From contig OY718804.1 in assembly GCA_963070105.1 (NCBI GenBank), positions 1,106,720-1,170,719 of the forward strand: DNA of 64,000 nucleotides, read 5' to 3'. Every line of letters starts with the position of its first letter. The stretch's first letter is position 1. This stretch comes from Litomosoides sigmodontis (Eukaryota; Nematoda; Chromadorea; Rhabditida; Onchocercidae). Under the pieces are notes generated by a model that did not search any database, was not told the origin of the DNA, and saw nothing but the letters and a program-made list of their open reading frames with translations. The translations under genes were made by a program, and so were the position numbers. Shown piece after piece: positions 1 through 17,712 of this stretch.

Positions 1-2720
1 CTCTCTCAGAGATTACTGTATGTAATATTACAAATTCCGCATTGGATAAACGACAAATGTAAATGATTAGTAATTCACACATTCCATTGGTGGTTGTTTT
101 TTCTTCGTTTTTTTTTGATCGAATAAGTCAGTCTATTCATCAAATTCGATATGCAAAACATTCTGTCCATCCTATGATATTTGCATAATTTAATTTTCTT
201 TTTCTATTTTACGATAGTACTTACTTTAATGTAAAAATTTCATTTTCATTTGTTCATCTTGCATGGAAATAAATTCACGAAGATTATGGAAAAAATTTCA
301 GCCTTCGTTTTCTTTTTTTTCCTTTTTTTTTATAAAATAATTTCGACTAAAGAAGGAAGGAAAGGATCGTTGACGAGAGTTTTTATTTTTTTATTAAGCG
401 AAAAAGTAAAAAGTGAAATTTTTTGAGAAAGAAGATCGTAAAAAAAAGAAATAAGGAATGAATTGCAAAAAACAACTGATTAGCCAAAATCATTTCCAAT
501 TCCAATAAGCACAGTTGATTTAAATCATTTCAAATATTAGCTGGATGAAAAATAATTTAGAACAGCTGGCCATGAGAAAGTAGGAGATGATTGAGAACGA
601 TTGAATTAAATGAGCGGTAGGAATGTTTGAGATGATGTGCGTGAGGACGTTGGCGTAACGATGAACACTTTTCGTTGTTTGAAATGAACTGATGAAATTA
701 TCGATTATCTATTTTTTTTGCTAATCGATTTCACCGCTTCCGCCTTCACGAATTGATTAAAAGTGCAAAATAATTGATCAATTTAAATAGAAATAAATTT
801 TGTGGTGATTTTTTTATCACAAAGAAGAAAAGACATTTGTTTTTCGAGTGAATGAAAAGGCTATCACTGATTTGATAAGGTGTGATTTATGATGTAAAAT
901 TTAATTTGAACAATTCTCACTTCCATTTTAGGCAATTCTATTGGATTACATTACGCTAAGTTAAAGCTCGAATACGCCTTTCTGATTAAACGATAATTCG
1001 CTTAAAAGCTACCAAATTTCGCTTAAATGATAGCTTATCAACAAGCAACGATTGATAAACAAACATTGCTTATGTTACTGCGATAAACAAAGGTGACGTT
1101 GTGATAACTTTCAAATGCTAAACTCACTGATAACCATCGATGTGATAAACGAAGTTGATGGTATTTATCACGGAAAAGAAAATGAATGACAGAATGAAAA
1201 TTTGACAAAGCCAAAAAAAAACGACAATTTAGCTTGATAAATGGCTGTAATATGATGTACGTTCAAATTATTTTTTAAATTTTAATAAAATTTCCATATA
1301 ATCGAGTAGAGTTTCAAAAAATAAGAGTGATAAAGAGAGATAATGCTGAGAAAAGAATTTTTTTTTTCTTCCATTTCTTTTTAACTGCTACAACAGCTCA
1401 ATGATACGCGCGTGTACTGCGTATTATTGCTATAAGCAATTACACCCGTCAATTGGTTAATTAATTAATTTAATTCGCAAAAAAAACGTAAACGAACAAG
1501 TCTGAAGACAGCACGGAATATATGCAAAAACAAAAATTTTTTTTTTCGCTTTCAATAATCTTTTTATTGAAATTTTTTTTCCATAAAATTTTATTTGCAC
1601 CTAAAAAAAACAAGGGTTTAAATTAATTTAGCTAATTTAGGCGTGTTTGCACGCTTCACAAATGAACATTGGTTACCTTATAGATATCATTTGCGCGTGA
1701 ATTTTAATGCCTTCTTTTCAGTCTTTCAGTCATTTTTCCACTTCAATATTATTAATTTATAATTTAAAATTGAAATATTTTTTTTAGTAAACTATTTAAG
1801 TAACATTGTATAAATGTGTGACAGTGTGAATGGAACTAAATTGTTTATAACTTAAATGACTAGGTATGTCGTCAAGGTAACGAAATTTCTGCCGGTCCAC
1901 TACTACTACCAGGTGGGATAGTTGGATTGCATACGTACATTCACCGCCCTAATGGCCTATTTCATGCATTCAGGCAGCTTCATCCCTACAACTTTCATTT
2001 ATAAATTTGCAAATTTTTACACTTTAAGAGCGATAACGTTTACGTAAAAAATTAGTTTGAAATTTTGGATAATTTTTAAAATTAACAAATATTGCTTAAT
2101 TTTTCTTTATTAATTTTGAATTAGAAAGGAAATTTGTGAAAAAAATTTTTTGCTTCCTCCACTTCCTCTTCTCCTCTCTTCCTTGCTAAAAACGCATTAA
2201 AGAATGGTTGAAATGACTGATTGAACGAACTCTCACACATTCCGCTACTTTTCCACTTCAGTTATTAAAATTGAATTTTATCCTACTTTAATGTTTGATT
2301 GAAAATTACAATTTTATTTTGGAAATTATAACTTATGTTTCAGTTGCATTGCAATGCTCAATTTGCATGCAATTCTAAAATTACTAGAAACAAATAGTTC
2401 TTACAATTTTCATTATCAAAATTTACCACTGATTTGAGAAGTGTTTTCAGCCCTAATATATTCATAAATCATCATACTTAAGAGACATTTGGAGTGATAC
2501 TGATAATTGATAACTGCTGATAACTGCCGATAAATTGTTCGAATGGTAGAATATTGCTTACGTGAAATATTTACGTTAGCTAAACTGTTTCATTCTAATG
2601 AAAACTTTAGCAGCATTTTTCCTACTTTTAATGTCACTGATAAACAGTGATTATTTTCAAAGCTATGCAATTGCCTAATTGTTGTTTAATACTTACATAT
2701 AATTTGCAAAATGAAATTTC
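1..2720. other. AT-rich upstream intergenic region
   Basis: No open frame with coding character. The stretch lies upstream of the WDR60 gene. It holds many GATAA/TTATC words, clustered at about 1050-1170 (including an imperfect inverted repeat at 1141-1170 with GTGATAAA/TTTATCAC arms) and at 2501-2534. Nothing else is recognisable. Confidence 0.6.
2501..2534 (+). promoter_or_regulatory. Cluster of four GATAA motifs upstream of WDR60
   Basis: GATAA begins at 2502, 2509, 2518 and 2529, about 220-250 bases before the WDR60 start codon. GATA-family factors bind (A/T)GATA(A/G), so this could be an enhancer or promoter element. In AT-rich DNA such words arise by chance, so function is inferred only from density and position. 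Confidence 0.3.
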
Positions 2721-2722
2721 AG
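2713..2722 (+). promoter_or_regulatory. Probable trans-splice acceptor before WDR60 start
   Basis: A TGAAATTTCAG-type 3' splice site ends at 2722, 30 bases before the WDR60 ATG, with no plausible upstream donor exon seen. Nematode genes commonly receive a spliced leader at such sites. Cis-splicing to an unseen 5' UTR exon is the alternative. Confidence 0.4.
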
Positions 2723-2752
2723 CAAATAATTTGAACGTGCAAATGGAAGTCA

Positions 2753-5700
2753 ATGTTTAACGAGGCTAGGCGTAAAAGTAAGACAGCGTCAAGTGAACGT
2801 AAGTCAAGAAGTGGAAGTAAATCGAGAAGCAAAGAGTCTGGTGATAAAAGGTTTGCTTACGCACATTATTTTCTTCACATGTGAATTTTAAATTTTCGTA
2901 GAAAAATTAAAAAAGTATGTATATATGTGAAATTTAAATTAATAGAACTCAATATCTGCTAATAAAAAGTATATTTTACGCCGAATACACTTCCGCTTTT
3001 TTCTTTGAAAAAAATTATTCCTTATACCTCGTTGCATAAGTTGAAATTTTGCATACAAAAAGATGGTGAATGTGAAAATTCAATTTCAATACATAGTAAG
3101 TAAAAAGTTATTTGAAGTGAAAGATTAGTAAGTAATCGATTATAGTAATGTAAATTTGCATTGAAATGCATAATAAATAATCTTCCTTCACTTTTAAAAT
3201 TTAATTTTAGCAAAATTATTCTTTGAAGTCAAATTACATCAGGAATATCAATGTGATTTTAATAATATCTCTTAAATTGCGCTTTGATAGTCAAATAATT
3301 ATCGGTGTGCAAGTATAATATTTGTCATAAATTCAAAAATTTGATCAGCTTCAGACAGAAGAATGATGGAAAAAGCAAAATAAAAATTACTTCAAATGAC
3401 GTACGTGAAAAGTCGAAAGACATGCGTGAAAAGAAAGGTGTTGGTGGTGGTGCTGCACTGAAAAAGAATCAGAAAAATGATCAATGCGTTAGGACGACGG
3501 TTTTTGTTTTATTTAAATTCGTTTTTTAAATTCTAATTATTCAAATTTTGCTTTCAATTTCTGATTCATTTTAAGTTCCGCCAGATGAATTAATAGTGTA
3601 GTGCTTTTTTCTTTCATTCTTTACTTTATCTTTATGACCACGCGTGATAGAACAACGTAATACAAATTTAAAATTTTGTTTTTCGAAAAAAAATCCTTGC
3701 ACATGGAAAGAGTTCTAATTTAAAATTTTGTTAAAATAATTTTAGTAGCATCAGAAGAAAGTATTCGACATTTGTTTTGGTTATCACCACGTAACATTTT
3801 CAGGAGTTTGAAAGGTTAGTGAAAAAAAATGAGAAAAGAATTGAACCGAAAATGAGGATAGCTATTGGACGAAATTTGTCATTGTCAAATTCAATTGATA
3901 AAGTGCAACAATCGCAATCATTGAGAAGTAAAAGTGTAGGAGTAAATCCGACAGTAGCTGTTATTACTGCAAATCGGCATCTTTCCGGATCCGCTAACAA
4001 TGACGTGAAAAGATTGAAATCCGGAAGGAGTAGCAGCGAAAAATCACGGAATGCGGAAAATATTCCGGAAAATGATGAGAACAAAGCACAGAAATTAGGA
4101 AATGAGGAATGGACAAATAATTATGCTATTGCTAATTACTCAATTGATAAGAGTGGAAGAGCATCGTTGGCTGTTAAGAGTTCAAAGTCAAATTATCAAA
4201 ATTTAGCAGCGGCAAAACCACAACCACACATATACTTCCCGATATCAGAAGCCCTATCAGTACCGTCAAGTCATAACCATGAATATAATTACGAGGTTCA
4301 TTTTCTTTTCCAAAATTATATTTTAAAACTTAAATTTAAAATTGTTAAACCTAGAGTAACAGTGGCAGTAATTAACAGTAATAATAGCAATAAAAGATAT
4401 CATTTGATTTTAGAGTAAAAATAAAAATTTGCAGAAAACACGTGCCACTATTTCAGGATGATTTCGAAGACTATTCTGACGATTTTGAAGAAGAAAGCGA
4501 AAATGATAAAAGTGAATGTTCAAATGGCGAGAGGAGCGGAGGAGGAGGCAGGCAAGACGAGCAAAATTCTAAAACAATTGAAAATTTAGCAATCGCACCT
4601 GTGGACACATCTGATAACAAATCGCTGATTAATACGATAAGTGATAAGCGCTACGATAACTCACCTCTTCTGCAACGGCTGATGATGAGTGGTCGACGAT
4701 CGGATGCTAATGCTCGACCTGTTCAGGTACCATTGCTCTTAGCAATTAAATAATTAGCATCGTCGGATTAATAAGTTGAACTGAAAAAATTACTTCCTAA
4801 TTTCGAGTGAACTTACTTTTTAACACGAATGTGTATTCTCATCGAATTTAATAAAATTCCTTATTTTTTTTTCTTCATTTATCCATTCAATTGTTAGTTT
4901 TTAACATTAAATGTAAAAATGTTGCATGAAATTTTTTTACACATAAAAAGAACTGAAAATATATTTTGCAAAATTTGCTTCAAATGAATTGAATTATTAA
5001 CAAGTGAAATATTAGCATAGTTGCAATCGTGCACAAATTATCACTAAATTTTAAAGCACTTACTAATTGCAATAGCTAATGTTTTAAAAAAAATACAATT
5101 GTGCCATACAACAATTGGAGTGTTAGGAAAGAAAGAAAAACATTTAAATTTCAAAATTTATTGACATATTTGTTACAGACGCAATCGATGAGTGATTTAT
5201 CCGTTCCATTGCAAAGCAAAATTGACTTCACAAATGCAACAACAATTAATTGGGAAAGAATGGCTGAGTTAGAGCAGCGATATAAAATGTTGAAAAATTT
5301 AATTGGTACTACTTGGGCAATAATATTACTTTGCTAGCAATTCAATTTAGCTTGCCATTTGGTAGATAAAGCAAAAGAAAAGCATTTTAAAAAATTTTTT
5401 GATTTAAATAAAAAAAAAGTGAACTTTAAAATAGGAATGGAAATTGTGCAATCCGATTTGTTGGATCATCGCTTACTTTGCACATACGATTTCTACGTGC
5501 AAACGTTCGGTAATGCAAATTATGTTCAGGTATATAGGTGTTTAAAAAAATTAAATTAAATTAAATTTATTACCTATCAGAAGCAAAAACAAAACAAACC
5601 TTGTCAATCAACTAGGATAAAAAACTGTCGGAGCTGATGTTTGTTGAAATTTGATGAATTATTCAATTAATTAAAGATAATTAAAGAGCTGTTATGTCAT

Positions 5701-8700
5701 TTTTATGCTAAAATTTGCAGGTGCAATCACAAACAGGTGATGATGCATTAGACTGTTACGTGCAAACTGAAGAACTGGAAATGGAAACTGTCTGGACACA
5801 AATTCCATACTCAGGTAGGTAATCCTCAAAGTCTACACTTTAGTAATTACACGTACACAAAACTGTTTTCTTACGTGAATTTTGACGTAGCTGATGAATC
5901 TTCATTACTGTTACAGAACGAGTGATGTTAGCATTTACGGTCGATTGCAAATAGCATTCACAGATAACCGCTAACATCCAAAGCTATTATCGGATGTACG
6001 CAAAATTGCACTGAAATTTTTGCAAAAAAAAAAGTGAAAATTTCAAATTTTAGATGCTCAAGGTTGGGGTGCAGAAAATACTTCGAAATACACCACGGAT
6101 TGTTACGAGCAGCTTGCTGATGATAACGGTGAACGTGAACCTTCCAAACGTAAACATTTTGAAATGGGGAAATTTCGCAAGTTCATTTCTGTTGTTGGAC
6201 AAGTAATGCATTTCCCTTCTCTTCCATTTTCAGCTCGAATTAACAAAGCTTTGAGTTGCTAATTAATCATTTATTTAATAAGCAAAACTTTGGTTAAGTG
6301 AAAAGTGTCAAAAAAAAGCTATAAATTAAATAGAATTAAAAAAAAAACTTTTACGTTTTTTTCTTAAAAAATGTTTACCATCCATACTTTTATGTATACA
6401 TTAGTTATGCACAAAAATAAAATTTAATTTCTCTTTTTATTTAATTTTTTAATTTAAAATGATCATCTTGTAAATCACGCCTTGAGTAATTTAAGAAATG
6501 TAAAATATATCCAAATAATACTTTTTTCAATTAAAATTGAATTTATAGGTTTTTCTTGATTTAATGCAGTCGTCAACGAGCTAACATCATGCGCGGTTTA
6601 AATTTAGTAAAGGCTATAATAAAATTTCACTGGGCAATCCTGCAAATTGTATGTGCTAATTATTTGCTTATTTACAATTTACTTTTAAATAAATCAATTA
6701 CTGAAATTACTGAAAACAATACTTTCAATAAGTTGCATGAGTAAATTACATTTGAACCAATATGTACGATTTAGTAATGATTTAGCGTATGCATCATGCA
6801 CAAATTAAATTGCTTAAAATAATTAAACTATAATCAATGCGATAAACGATAATTAAAAGCACTTAAGTTATTTTTCCATACAAACCTAAAAATATTTTAT
6901 TTTTAAAATTAAAAATTAAATTTAACAATATTTTTACGAATGCATAATTACTTCTACACGTTTCATTTCTATTTTCACGTGTACCTATTTATATTGAAGC
7001 AAACAAAAAAAAAAAATTCCACCACGTTAATGGCATTTTAGTTGTAGACGTACCTCACCATCATTTAGGGTGTACGAAGTGGTTTTTTCATCTATAAACT
7101 TTAAACGAGTAATTTAAATAAACTTTAAACGAGTAATTTAAATTTCATCATCCATCGGATCGATAAATTTCAATGGATTGCATTATGAAGCACAACAAGC
7201 ACAAATCTCTTTGTTAATTCCCTGCCACACGAGGAAAGTAGCAATGGAGGAAATTTTTAATTAATCGCCACCTATGCATATATTTAATTTTGTTCATCTA
7301 TTCAGCAAAATCAAATACCAAAATTGAAATTGGCTTTTTTTTTCAAGTTTTATTTTTAGGTGCTAAAGTTACACATATGTTACATCATATGAATCAACTA
7401 TTTGTTGCACTTTATGTTGAGCAGACTTCACCAACAACTAACGATAGTGATGACATCAACAATCAGAGTATTATTGTTGAATTTGACATTTGCATACCAA
7501 ACATACCGCAAAAGTAATATGTTAATTAAGGCATAAAATTAGGCAAATTTAATTTCAAGTTTTTTTTCAGTTTATTTAAATGAATATTGAATGAGAATTA
7601 TTTGTTGTAATGTATGATTAGCTATAAATTTTAATTCATAAGCTAATAAGTGTGAAATTTGCAGAATTTCGCTTTGTCATAACGAAGTACGATGCGCCTG
7701 TCTCGCACCGGATGGTACCAGTGCTCTATTTGTTGGCCTGGCAAGTTAGATCAGGCTTAATTACAATAATACCTTTTTCATACTTGCTGCAGTTTTATTT
7801 CATAATAATTTTAGATGAAATTTAAATAGTTCATAAAAAGAAGGGCTTTTTCTAGTGAGAAAAGAGAGGAGGATAAAAGAGACCGCCGAGAAAAACTGCT
7901 TCCTGTTTCTTTGTTCAATTGATTATAAATTTACATTCGATTGAAAGCTTCGTTTGCTTGTAAGAAAGAATTGAATTGCAAAATTGTTTGCTGCAATGAT
8001 TAATTTTTGAGTGAAATTACAATTACCAATGGTTATTTTAATTTGTAATGAATTTCAGCCAATATTATTTATATGAATTTAAGTTAAAAAAATTCCAACC
8101 GAAATCTTCCAATCAAATTAATTAAAATTTTTTCTTCAATATCATAGAATGACGGAAGTTGTATGGCATACGATTTGAGAGAATCAAATTCGTTGTTTAC
8201 GCGCAAACTACGATGGCATGAAAATGGTGAAGTGTATCCGTTACGGACAGCAGCGTATGACACGTCATTTAAGGCTATCACTAATGAAGCATTTGATGAG
8301 TGTCATCAATTTGCCATTGTTGCAATTAGCAACATTCCCAGTGATTTCAATAGGTTAGGCTAGATCAGATCATTCATTCATCAACTAGGTAGTCATCATT
8401 TGTTGGATAATCCTTCAGCGATCAATTAATTCAATTAATATTTCATTTTTGTGAATTTCTAGAATTAATTATTTTGACGCATTAAAAAAATTCTTTAAGT
8501 CGTACTCATTTTAGCGAATTTCCTGCATTTGAATAGCATGTCTAAAAGATCACTTATCATTACGCCAAAAAAAAAACGAGTGAAGGAAGCAAGCAACAAC
8601 CAACAGCCTAGCATTAGTTGTGAACTTTTTTTAAAAAATTTAAATTTCAGCTCCGAAACATATCAGCTTATTAGTGTTAGCGAATTTGGTGCTATCATCA

Positions 8701-10684
8701 TTTGGGCAATAACTAATGAGCAATCAACTGGAATAATTGATCAGGATTTAGGCTTACGACCAGGTGCACAGTTGAAGATGACGCAAACATCACTAATACG
8801 ATTTGATAGCATCTTTTTTAGGTCCTTTTTTGTTTGCTTTATATGAAAGAAAAGCAAAAATTTGCCTCATTTTTTTTTAATACAACGAAAAATTTTTAAA
8901 AATTTATCCTTTAGCAATTTAGATTTTAAGTAATTTTGATGAATCAATGAAGTAATTAACAGAGCAATGAGCAGAAAGCAAATTTTTTCCAAATTTTTTT
9001 TTTCGCAGAAAATCTTTGAAATGCGAATGCTCTGCCGTCCTTTTGCAGCAATTTAAATTTCGCACAAAAGACCGCTGTAAATTGCATGACAATGGTACCG
9101 ATGAATCGAACGCAATTTCTCATTGGTACCAATCGTGGGATCATTGCTAATTTTGCCTCAAACAAAGCAATCAAATTGATTGGTGCAAGAATATTTCAGA
9201 ACGATTTCGGTCACTAAAATTCTCTGTCACTCAAATATCATTCCTTCTTATTTAACTAAAATTTTGTTCGCATATAAATTAGAAATTGAAGAAATTAAAT
9301 TTTAGTTTTTTTTTTGAAAACATTTTTAAAGTTATTAAATGATTTTGGTCATTAACATTCTCTGTCACTCAAATATCTTTCCTTCTTATTTAACTGAAAT
9401 TTCGCTCGCATATAAATTAGAAATTGAAGAAATTAAATTTTAGTTTTTTTTTGAAAACATTTTCAAAGTTATTAAAATCTTTTCGGTATTCGTATGCGAT
9501 TGTTGTAATTTTGAAATTTTTTGATGCTATAGGGATAATTTAGGCGTAATTTTAAAATATCTAATTTTTAGATGTGGCAACAGAGGTGATAGATATTAGC
9601 TTTTCAGTGAATGCAACGTTCTTTTTGGTACGTGTCTTTTTTTTTTCTTTTAATTTGCATAATATCGATATGCACCTGTAAGTGTTCTTAATAATCTCAA
9701 ATTTTGAAACTTTTTTTGGATATTCTTTTGGCAATGAAAAATTTCCGTAATTTAGAAATTGCTTTCTTTGAATTTTTTGAGTATAAATATGACTCTAACT
9801 GTTACTGTTAATTTAAAATTATATTTTTAATTTTTAAATAACAACTGTGCATTCTTTTTTTCAACAATAAAGATTTTAATAGTGTAGAAATTATATTATT
9901 TGAATTTGCTAATGCTGTTCGTTTCAAGCTAACAATAGAAATCAATTTAATTAATAATTTTATTAGACTGGATTCATGAGCGGACATATATTGCTATATG
10001 AAATAACTAATGCGCAACCAGTTTTGGCTCTGCAACCGCCACAACATACACGAACACCGCTCCGACATGTACTATTCTCGCCAAGGCCTGTTTTCTCAAT
10101 ATTTTTAATTTTTCATTCTATCATTATCCGCTTGAATAAACATGAAATTTTCAATTGAATTAATAATGAAAATGAAATTTCAGGTTTTTTTTATTGTAAA
10201 ATTTTAATTTCAAAACCGAATTATAGCATATTAGCAAATTATGTTGCTGCTAATTTTGTAATTCCATTTCAGTAATGCTACTCAATTCTACGCCATACAC
10301 AGTGATGGATTATTGCTAACGTGGGATTTAGCAAGTAGTCGGAAGCCCAAATCGATCGATGATCTAAATTTAAAAGATAGTGTGGAAGTAACGGTAGCAA
10401 ATTCATGGCAGTACACCACTACTGCATCAATCGCAGAGAACTCGTCCACCAATCTTTTGGTTTGTAAAAATATCATTGCTAGAAAACTTCAAATTAACAA
10501 TAGTTTTTTTGTTTTTAAAAAAAAAAATAAAATGCGCGAAATATTTCGTTGATTTTAGGCAATTGGTTTTAGCGGTGGTGAAGTGCAGCTGCACGTTTTA
10601 TCAAAATTATCAACGATCGTTGATGATAGCAACAAACGGAGTGATAAAGCACTATCACAGTCTATCAGACTGCTTAATCAGTGA
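2753..10684 (+). CDS. wdr-60: WDR60 / dynein-2 intermediate chain 1 homologue, with an in-frame stop
   Basis: Homologue of WDR60 (DYNC2I1), an intermediate chain of the dynein-2 motor that drives retrograde intraflagellar transport in cilia. Exons: 2753-2850, 3355-3487, 3804-4295, 4457-4726, 5179-5305, 5351-5529, 5721-5814, 6054-6202, 6549-6648, 7360-7513, 7665-7740, 8148-8353, 8651-8821, 9049-9209, 9572-9627, 9967-about 10085, 10273-10459, 10559-10684, giving about 965 codons (human protein about 1066). The N-terminus is basic and Ser/Arg-rich. The family hallmark acidic block NYEDDFEDYSDDFEEES joins exons 3 and 4. The C-terminal half holds WD-type repeats, e.g. DGSCMAYDLRES, DLGLRPGAQLKMTQTSLIRF and DGLLLTWDLA. 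Phases close throughout. Three oddities: TAA at 6582-6584 inside exon 9, a GC donor at 7741, and no GT-AG join between exons 16 and 17. The product may be a broken allele, or the sequence may contain errors. Family assignment is firm; integrity is not. Confidence 0.85.
7741..8147 (+). other. GC-AG intron in WDR60
   Basis: The exon ends ...GGCCTG at 7740 and the intron opens GCAAGT, the usual context of GC donors. The acceptor ATCATAG ends at 8147. The join is phase 0 and reads ALFVGL-NDGSCMAYDL, a normal WD-repeat strand. No GT donor gives this reading. Confidence 0.75.
9209..9480 (+). repeat. 138-bp tandem duplication in a WDR60 intron
   Basis: Two near-identical copies begin at about 9209 (ggtcactaa...) and 9347 (ggtcattaa...), both containing ctctgtcactcaaatatc and cgcatataaattagaaattg. 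The first copy begins exactly at the proposed donor of exon 14, so a duplicate of the weak donor region lies inside the intron. Confidence 0.85.
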
Positions 10685-15577
<4,893 letters not shown>

Positions 15578-15580
15578 GAA

Positions 15581-16348
15581 ATGAATATTGCATTAGCTAT
15601 ATTTTGGTGGTTATTATTACCCGTTGTAGCTGCAGGTAGCGGAAGTGGTAGTAGCGTTACCGCACGATGCATGAACGGCGGTAAATGGATTGCGCATGCG
15701 TGCACGATGGATGCGCAATGTGAACCGTACAAAGCTAAGGAAACCGATCGTGTCGCATGCATTGAGTCGGAGTGCTGTACAGTTCCGTGTTCAAACAACG
15801 GTACATTTACAGGCAAGACATGCCAAACATCCTACGATTGCTTACCATCAACAGAGAAAGTTGCATGCCTTACAGGCGCATGTTGCACTGTAAGAAATTT
15901 CAATTTCATTTAATTAAATAATTTATATTGATAAAAAATTTTATTAAAATCATTATGAAAACGATTAAAATTGATTTAAAAGGAAAATTAATTTGATAGG
16001 AAAGAAAAACTGACAGAAAATTATGTATGATTTGTGAGTGAGAAAAAATAATTGAGTAATTTAATATCGATAAATTTAATCAAAAATGAAAACAAAAGCA
16101 AAACGATGGTACTAATATGTTTGGTTTAATTTGTTGGTGCAATTACAGTGTGTTTTTAAATTTCATGTGTATTTTAGGTACATGAAGAATGCCCATACAA
16201 CGGTGAAGTAGTTGGCCTAGAATGTAATACGTCAAAATCATGTGAATGTTTAGCACCAGGTGTTCCAGTATTATGCCTAAAACGTATATGTTGTGCATAT
16301 CGAATGCCAAATAATCATTACTATTATTACTATCATCATTTAATTTAA
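15581..16348 (+). CDS. Secreted protein with three six-cysteine repeats (copy A)
   Basis: Two exons, 15581-15889 and 16178-16348, joined in phase 0, encode 159 residues. The start is the first ATG after an acceptor ending at 15577. Residues 1-18 are a signal peptide (MNIALAIFWWLLLPVVAA), then a Gly/Ser linker. Three repeats follow with spacing C-x2-(N)G-x5-6-C-x4-5-C-x8-12-C-x4-CC: roughly 28-65, 67-103 and 106-146. The intron falls just before repeat 3. The tail is Tyr/His-rich (MPNNHYYYYYHHLI). A poly(A) signal AATAAA lies at 16373-16378. The repeat resembles lustrin-type/WR1 worm cysteine repeats, but I cannot assign it to a named family with certainty. It is probably exported or cuticular, function unknown. 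The neighbour at 17.7 kb is a paralogue with the same intron position. Confidence 0.85.
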
Positions 16349-16395
16349 AGTTTAAAAATTTTTCAACTGTTAAATAAATTTAAATAAAATACTTT

Positions 16396-16398
<3 letters not shown>

Positions 16399-16445
<47 letters not shown>

Positions 16446-16469
16446 ACACAGACACACACACACACACAG
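16399..16469 (+). repeat. (CA)n microsatellite
   Basis: About 35 CA units with single interruptions (TACA at 16441, GACA at 16451), just beyond the poly(A) signal of the first cysteine-rich gene. Confidence 0.95.
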
Positions 16470-17694
16470 AATATCTGCATTTTTTTCTTCCGTTTTTAAT
16501 AATTAAAGTATGGAATTTTGAATAATTGAAGAAATGAATTTGAGGTGATGCTGCGACTGCTAATGTGATACGATAGTTGATCGATGATGTGCGCTTTTGT
16601 TAAAAATTATTAATTCTAATTAAAAAAAAATAATGCTCGTTATTATCACTTAATATCTTCACTCATTCATTTCTAATATGGTAATAATGTTGAAATGATT
16701 ATTTCAACATTATACGATAAACCATTTATTCTTACGCAAGACAATGCTGATAATTTAGACAAACTTCAACCACTCACTCTTAAAAATTAAGGTGAATTAA
16801 TTAAATGAAAAATTGAATGATTTGAGAAACGGATAAAATATGCGAATCTAATTCCGTTCAGTAACTGCAACGGGCAATTTATAATCATACAGCTATTTTG
16901 CAGAAATTCACGCTAATCTAAGAAAGCAACAATGCACATAATTGCATTAAACAATTGAGGGAAAATTTCAGGACATCGAAATGAAACCTTAAATTGAAAA
17001 CAACGACGAGCAGACAGGTAGGAGTAATTAGGAGTAATTAGTCCAAGAAACGATATCAGTACATTGCGCTTTCGTTATCGTCGTAAGCGAAAATTTGAGC
17101 TATTAGATTCAGCTTATAAGTAGTTTGTTAAGTGATAATGAAATTTAAATTCCACAAATTTATCATTTTAGCAAATGCCACAAGGTAGAAAATTCCGGGC
17201 CGTAAGCCAAATTATATTTTTCCATCCGTGCAATCAAATCTCATATGTTATTTTTCATTTGTTAGTTTTTCTCACTATCGCACTCTCATATTTTCCCTCT
17301 CCTCTCCCCCTCTCTCTCTCTATCTGCATGTGTAGTAAATTGTAAATACTTTCCAAATATGTGCTGCTAAAATTTTAAGATAGCTTTACACATTTGATGA
17401 CTGCAGTTCAATTCAGCTCTTATCAATGATCGGCGCATGCAATTTCACAGCTTCAACGCCCCGGCACTTTTTTGCTTTAGTTTTTTTTTCGATTAAATAT
17501 AATTGACATTTATATAAAATTCATAAATTAATTAATTAGTAGTTTAGGATTAAGTCGAAACAGTGGAAATATGGTATTGTAGCATAATATCAATGTTTGT
17601 TTTTCGCCTTATTCACTACCTCATTAACTACTTCACTTTTATCATTTATCGTATGCAAATTTTTCCTTTTTTTTCTTAATAATTCAAATTTTAG
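16470..17694. other. Intergenic spacer between the two cysteine-rich genes
   Basis: No coding signal. It contains an 11-bp-arm inverted repeat at 16686-16711 and a short direct repeat at about 17021-17042. It ends in a T-rich acceptor (TTTTAG to 17694) upstream of the next gene; a second possible acceptor TATCAG ends at 17703. Confidence 0.5.
16686..16711. repeat. Perfect short inverted repeat
   Basis: Arms AATGTTGAAAT and ATTTCAACATT are separated by GATT. It is a possible hairpin about 310 bases downstream of the first cysteine-rich gene's poly(A) signal. No mobile-element features surround it. Confidence 0.7.
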
Positions 17695-17712
17695 AGGTAT
17701 CAGTTGCAAAAA

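Noticed and set aside
2587..2605. X-box-like palindrome GTTTCA...GAAAAC upstream of the ciliary gene WDR60
   Set aside because: Half-sites are seven bases apart, whereas RFX/DAF-19 X-boxes have a 1-3 base spacer; the core is not conserved.
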